Of a stretch of DNA of 7,905 nucleotides, positions 4,418 through 7,905 are shown piece by piece. Both the position numbers and the translations under genes were made by a program. This DNA is from JBGLNJ01 sp964353405. GTDB taxonomy: Bacteria; Chloroflexota; Anaerolineae; Fen-1058. Under the pieces are notes generated by a model that did not search any database, had not been told where the DNA came from, and saw only the letters and a list, made by a program, of their open reading frames with translations. The stretch spans positions 1 to 7,905 of the forward strand of contig CAYGWJ010000369.1 in assembly GCA_964353405.1 (NCBI GenBank). The letters run 5' to 3'. Position 1 is the first letter of the stretch. Every line of letters begins with the position of its first letter.

Positions 4418-7400
4418 TTAGGGCCGCATGATCAGCGGCAGATAGGCCGCTATAGGATTGGCGCAGCTAAAGTTCGCGGCGTCGTTTATACTGCCGCTCC
4501 CTGTGTACTTGGCAACCTGCGGGTACGGGCAGAGCGGACGCGTGCGATCTATCACCGTGCCCGTCGAGTGAGATGCAATGATCTGAGTCGGTGCGGTGCC
4601 ATACTCTACCCACTGCGTAAGCGGCGTCAGCGAATCGAAGGTGTTGGGACCCACGCCGCCTTGGCAGTGCTCCATCCCAGGCGCCATGAACAGCCGCAAA
4701 AAGTTCTGCGTTTCAGCTTTGCTGCCCATGACGTCCATCACGCTGTTATAGTAGTTGATGCTGTTGCGCGGAGCAATGTTCTGGTCATTCCAGCCGTGCC
4801 ACAAGACGAGCTTGCCCCCCAGCCCCTTGAAGGCCGACAGGTCCGCGTTGGTCGAATCGAGGATAGGCCCCAGCCGATAGCTAGCGGGATCGAGGGTCGC
4901 AGTAAAGTTGTGCGTGTCGGTGAAGCTAAAGGTCTTCCAGTCCCAGCTCGGGTTACTGAATACCATGAACTGGAAGTAACTGGGCGGGATAGGAAACGGG
5001 GGTTCAGCAATGTGGCCGGCCCAGCCGGTTTCGCTGCCCCTCTCGTAGGGAGGCCAGAACTGCTGCCCGGTGGATGGGTACTGCAACCCCACATAGATCT
5101 TTTTGACCGTGTCAATTTCCGCCTGGGTGAGGCAGGTATAGTTGTTAGCACCCGGGCACAGGAGCGCCTGGGGATCATAGTTGCAGTTGCGTGGGTCGCC
5201 GATGATCCCATCCGCGACGCCGTCGAGGGTGTCGCAGGCAGCTATCACCGCTTGATTGAGGACTATTTGCTTGAGGCCTGCGGGCGGCGGACCCGGAGGA
5301 AAAGGACCGGGACCCGCATAGGTCAGGCTTACGGCAGTGCCATAGGTGAGCCCCAGCCAGGCTGGATAGAGTTCGCCCGGCCACATGTGCGTCGGCAAGT
5401 TGGCGGGCGCGCCGGCGACGATGCCGTTATAGTCGTTGGGGTACCGCTGCGCTTCTGAGAGCGCCTGCTGGCCGCCGCCTGAGCACCCGGTAAAGTATGA
5501 GTAATTGGGAGCCTGGCCGTAGTAGGCCTCGACGATGGCCTTGGACACCCTGGTCGTCTCGTGGATCGCGCGATAGCCAAAGTCAACCAACAGATCGGGG
5601 CGTCCCAGCGCCCAGCTTCCATCCCCAAACCAGCCCTGATGGCCGGTATCGGTGCTGGCGGTGGCATAGCCGCCATTAAGCGCGGCGGCCATAGCGTCGT
5701 AGCTGAGTGAGCCTGCCAAGCCGCCGTTCCCAACGCCGTTGAACTTGCCGTTCCAGGGCTTGTCACCCGAGATGGGCGGCAGCCAGACCTCAAGGTTGAT
5801 GGTCGGCGTTACAACGGCCTGCACACGGCACATCGAGGTGGTGAGTGTAAAAGTCCCGCCGGGCGTAACTAACGGTCCCGCGGCTACGGACGTGACCGTG
5901 AGGATGGTCGTGTCCGTCAGTTGGAGGTTTTTGAGGTTATCGCACGATGTGCTGGCGGTGGGATTGGTGCAGACAAAGTTCGCGGCGTCGTTTATACTGC
6001 CACTCCCCGTGTACTTGGCAACCTGCGGGTATGGGCAGAGCGGACGCGTGCGATCTATCACCGTGCCCGCCGAGTGAGATGCAATGATCCGGGTCGGTGC
6101 GGTGCCTTGCTCCACCCACTTTTCCAGCGCCCCGAGCGAATCAAAGGTGTTGGGCCCCGCGCCGCCTGAACAGTGCCCCATCCCGGGCGCCATGAACAGC
6201 CGTAAAAAGTCTTGCGTGTTGGCCGCACTGCCCATGCCGCCCACCACGCTGTTATAGTAGGCGATGCTGTTCCGGGGAGCGATGTTTTGATCAGCCCAAC
6301 CGTGGTACATGACGAGCTTGCCGCCGAGCGCCTTGAACGCAGACAGGTCCGGGTTGGTCGCATTGAGGACAGGCCCCAGCCTGTAGTGAGCGTCATTCAT
6401 GATCGAAAAGTTGTTAGTGTCGGTGAAGCTAAAGGTACGCCAGTCCCAGGTCGGGTCCTCGAATACCATGAACTTGAAGTAACTGGGCGGGATGCTAAAC
6501 GGGTTAATGTGGCCGCCCCAGTCTTTCTCGCTGCCCGGCTCGTAGGGGGGCCAATACTGTTGTCCGCCGGGATCCTTCAGCCCGGCGTAGATCTTTTGCG
6601 CCGCGTCCACCTCTGCCGCCGTGAGGCAGGTGGGAGCGTCCGGACCCGAGCACTGGAGCGGCGCGAGATTGACGGTGCAACTGCGCGGATCGCCGATGAG
6701 CCCGTCCGTGACGCCGTCAAGCGTATCACAGTCAGATATAGCTTTGGTGTAGATGAGCGATAGCTTGCTGGGCAGAGTGCTGGTAACAGCGTTCTGCTCC
6801 GACACCCACGCCGGATAGAGTTCGCCCGGCCACATGTGGGTAGGAAAGTTGGCGGGCGCACCGGCGACGATGCCATCATAGTCGGCAGGGTACCGCTGGG
6901 CTTCCGAAAGCGCCTGCTGGCCGCCGCCTGAGCACCCGGTAAAGTACGAGTAATTGGGAGCCTGGCCATAGTAGGCCTGGACGAGCGCTTTGGCCGCCAT
7001 AGTCGTCATGTGGATCGCTCGATAGCCAAAGTCAATCAGCAGTTCGGGGTGTCCCAGCGCCCAGCTTCCATCCCCCAGAAAGGCCACGTGGCCGGTATCG
7101 GTGCTGGCGGTGGCGTAGTTTCGGGTGAGCGAGTCCTTCATGGCAGGATAGTTGATCCCACCCGCCAGGCCGCCGTTCCCGACGCCATTGAACTTGCCGT
7201 TCCAGGGCGTGCTCCCCGTGGCAAGCGGCAACCAGACTTCAAAATTGATCGCCGGCGTCACCACACCTACCACCCGGCAGAAGGGGCTCGAGATCGTGGC
7301 CGAGCCAAAAGTGCCGCCCGGCGACGTCCAAGGGAGCAGTGTCCCGGTGATTAACTGGGCCGTCGTAATCGTCGTGTCCGTTAGTCGGAGGCCTGGGAGG

Positions 7401-7561
7401 CTCTCGCACGATGCGCCGGTGGCATGGAGTGGCAAGGACCCGGCGACATCGGGAATGGACTTTTCTTGTAGCCCAGGCGGTTGGGCGACGACGGGTGACC
7501 AACCGGCCACGAGCAGCAGCAAAACGACCGAGAAGAGGCAAGTTTTGCGAAGACGAGACAT
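4418..7561 (-). CDS. Secreted tandem-domain tannase/feruloyl esterase family protein
   Basis: This is a 1047-residue exported protein made of two full tannase-family (alpha/beta-hydrolase) domains; family members usually have one domain of about 500-570 residues. A Sec signal peptide has a hydrophobic core at 9-20 and likely cleavage at VVA-Q (26/27). Domain 1 (about 52-539) has nucleophile S211 in GCSGGG, acid D424 in HGWADQN and H463 in MGHC. Domain 2 (about 540-1037) has S694, D926 and H965. In both, a Cys precedes the Ser (210, 693) and follows the His (464, 966), the CS-D-HC disulfide arrangement of this family. Each lid carries CDTLDGVxDGxIGDPRxC (278-295, 776-793), matching the calcium loop known from feruloyl esterase B and MHETase. 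The chain ends YLPLIMRP. Likely substrates are aromatic esters such as feruloyl, galloyl or terephthaloyl types; which one cannot be read from sequence. A strong ribosome site precedes the ATG. Confidence 0.93.
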   Translation of the reverse strand: MSRLRKTCLFSVVLLLLVAGWSPVVAQPPGLQEKSIPDVAGSLPLHATGASCESLPGLRLTDTTITTAQLITGTLLPWTSPGGTFGSATISSPFCRVVGVVTPAINFEVWLPLATGSTPWNGKFNGVGNGGLAGGINYPAMKDSLTRNYATASTDTGHVAFLGDGSWALGHPELLIDFGYRAIHMTTMAAKALVQAYYGQAPNYSYFTGCSGGGQQALSEAQRYPADYDGIVAGAPANFPTHMWPGELYPAWVSEQNAVTSTLPSKLSLIYTKAISDCDTLDGVTDGLIGDPRSCTVNLAPLQCSGPDAPTCLTAAEVDAAQKIYAGLKDPGGQQYWPPYEPGSEKDWGGHINPFSIPPSYFKFMVFEDPTWDWRTFSFTDTNNFSIMNDAHYRLGPVLNATNPDLSAFKALGGKLVMYHGWADQNIAPRNSIAYYNSVVGGMGSAANTQDFLRLFMAPGMGHCSGGAGPNTFDSLGALEKWVEQGTAPTRIIASHSAGTVIDRTRPLCPYPQVAKYTGSGSINDAANFVCTNPTASTSCDNLKNLQLTDTTILTVTSVAAGPLVTPGGTFTLTTSMCRVQAVVTPTINLEVWLPPISGDKPWNGKFNGVGNGGLAGSLSYDAMAAALNGGYATASTDTGHQGWFGDGSWALGRPDLLVDFGYRAIHETTRVSKAIVEAYYGQAPNYSYFTGCSGGGQQALSEAQRYPNDYNGIVAGAPANLPTHMWPGELYPAWLGLTYGTAVSLTYAGPGPFPPGPPPAGLKQIVLNQAVIAACDTLDGVADGIIGDPRNCNYDPQALLCPGANNYTCLTQAEIDTVKKIYVGLQYPSTGQQFWPPYERGSETGWAGHIAEPPFPIPPSYFQFMVFSNPSWDWKTFSFTDTHNFTATLDPASYRLGPILDSTNADLSAFKGLGGKLVLWHGWNDQNIAPRNSINYYNSVMDVMGSKAETQNFLRLFMAPGMEHCQGGVGPNTFDSLTPLTQWVEYGTAPTQIIASHSTGTVIDRTRPLCPYPQVAKYTGSGSINDAANFSCANPIAAYLPLIMRP
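4421..5944 (-). repeat. Second esterase domain (copy 2) with C-terminal YLPLIMRP tail
   Basis: Residues 540-1047. It begins SCDNLKNLQLTDTTI, parallel to copy 1. It keeps S694, D926, H965 and the flanking Cys pair. Its lid differs from copy 1: a Gly/Pro-rich stretch (about residues 749-762, bases 5276-5317) stands where copy 1 has a polar segment. The module KYTGSGSINDAANF closes both copies; here it is followed by SCANPIAA and the terminal YLPLIMRP (4421-4444). Confidence 0.85.
5945..7408 (-). repeat. First esterase domain (copy 1)
   Basis: Residues 52-539, starting SCESLPGLRLTDTTI. Catalytic S211, D424, H463 and Cys 210/464 are present. Around the nucleophile the two copies are nearly identical (AYYGQAPNYSYFTGC, then SGGGQQALSEAQRYP), while their lids diverge. 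The end, through KYTGSGSINDAANFVC, leads directly into copy 2 with only a very short linker. Confidence 0.85.
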
Positions 7562-7568
7562 GTCTACT

Positions 7569-7575
7569 CTCCTTT
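7569..7575 (-). promoter_or_regulatory. Strong Shine-Dalgarno for the tandem esterase
   Basis: AAAGGAG on the minus strand, 7 nt before the ATG at 7561-7559. It fixes the start and, with the signal peptide that follows, excludes later starts. Confidence 0.8.
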
Positions 7576-7695
7576 CGAAGCCAATTGGCGCCGACCTTGA
7601 TCTGTATGCTCACACAATGTCACGCTGCGAGCCACGCGCCTCTGTGTCGTAGAGGGTACGCCGGCGCGACGTAGAACGTCGTTGGCCGTGATGTA

Positions 7696-7766
7696 GGCTT
7701 TCCTTCCGCCGTGCCATTGCCTGCATGGCCTTGCAACAGGGTGCAGGTTGCGGTTTGAGGAAAGCC
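7696..7766. repeat. Imperfect 71-bp inverted repeat
   Basis: GGCTTTCCT (7696-7704) and AGGAAAGCC (7758-7766) are perfect 9-bp inverted ends. Inside lie CCGC/GCGG (7706-7709 with 7749-7752) and CCTGCA/TGCAGG (7720-7725 with 7742-7747), giving a long bulged hairpin with a central loop. It sits about 135 nt upstream of the esterase start and could be part of its 5' leader or a MITE-like unit. Confidence 0.55.
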
Positions 7767-7784
7767 ATTGATGTCATTTTCAGG

Positions 7785-7823
7785 TGGATTCCCGACCGGT
7801 CTGCCAGACCAATCGGGAATCCA
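7785..7823 (-). repeat. 18-bp hairpin with 3-nt loop, complete only on the minus strand
   Basis: On the minus strand TGGATTCCCGATTGGTCT pairs at all 18 positions with AGACCGGTCGGGAATCCA around GGC. Sixteen pairs are Watson-Crick and two adjacent ones are T-G. On the plus strand these two become C-A mismatches, so the full stem forms only in minus-strand RNA. There is no T-tract after it. It may mark the end of an upstream transcript, a leader structure of the esterase mRNA, or a dispersed repeat. Confidence 0.7.
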
Positions 7824-7905
7824 TTTACACTACCCAGCCTGTTTCATAAGTACACTTGTTCTGGTTCCGCCGTCATTGAAGCTCCAAAATCGCCGGGCAG
7901 AAGCT

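Larger units (their letters stand above)
7562..7905. other. Region upstream of the tandem esterase; no gene seen
   Basis: These 344 bases contain the ribosome site, two long inverted repeats (7696-7766, 7785-7823) and a small palindrome CGACGT-AGA-ACGTCG (7667-7681). I see no confident -35/-10 pair. At the right edge two minus-strand frames are open into the window end (stops at 7830-7832 and near 7847), so the 3' end of an upstream gene is possible but too short to judge. Confidence 0.5.

Noticed and set aside
4140..4421. Plus-strand open frame in the gap between the esterase gene and aroE
   Set aside because: It crosses the long hairpin and ends inside the esterase 3' end. No ribosome site or known motif is visible, and both neighbours are on the other strand.
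4370..5458. Plus-strand open frame of 362 codons
   Set aside because: It lies opposite the esterase gene, which has clear catalytic motifs and a signal peptide. The plus-strand product has no recognisable domain and is a mirror of GC-rich coding DNA.
7830..7905. Possible 3' end of an upstream minus-strand gene at the window edge
   Set aside because: Two frames are open for only 19-24 codons with no recognisable motif; it cannot be told from chance.

Overview
The window looks like a GC-rich environmental bacterium, most likely Chloroflexota of the Anaerolineae type. Four things point there: a fused shikimate kinase/3-dehydroquinate synthase next to aroE; a secreted enzyme ending in a short YLPLIMRP tail, which I recall from many Anaerolineae exported proteins; a C-terminal beta-sandwich at the left edge of a kind I recall from secreted Chloroflexota proteins; and many palindromic intergenic repeats. 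This placement rests on recognition, not on a search.

Layout. Bases 1-402 (+) are the C-terminal end of a secreted beta-rich protein. After a gap holding a perfect 15-bp palindrome comes a small lipoprotein gene (581-1066, +) of unknown function. A repeat-rich convergent gap (1067-1346) separates it from a block on the minus strand. Read in its own direction, that block runs: a repeat-bearing upstream region (7562-7905), a 1047-residue exported protein with two complete tannase/feruloyl-esterase-family domains (7561-4418), a structured gap with an apparent remnant of an aldehyde:ferredoxin oxidoreductase gene (4417-4020), aroE (4019-3102) and the aroK-aroB fusion (3095-1347).

Function. aroE and aroKB lie 6 nt apart and cover three shikimate-pathway steps: DAHP to 3-dehydroquinate, dehydroshikimate to shikimate, and shikimate to shikimate-3-phosphate. 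The tandem esterase has a signal peptide and probably hydrolyses aromatic esters outside the cell (feruloyl, galloyl or similar). Its link to the aromatic biosynthesis genes is probably positional only.

The most unusual features are: the tandem esterase with both CS-D-HC catalytic sets intact and a near-identical tail after each copy; its C-terminal YLPLIMRP tail; two long hairpins whose imperfect pairs become G-U wobbles only on the minus strand, one on each side of the esterase gene; and a 17-bp tandem repeat array that lengthens AroE in frame by about 24 residues. No tRNA, rRNA, CRISPR array or intact transposase gene was seen.
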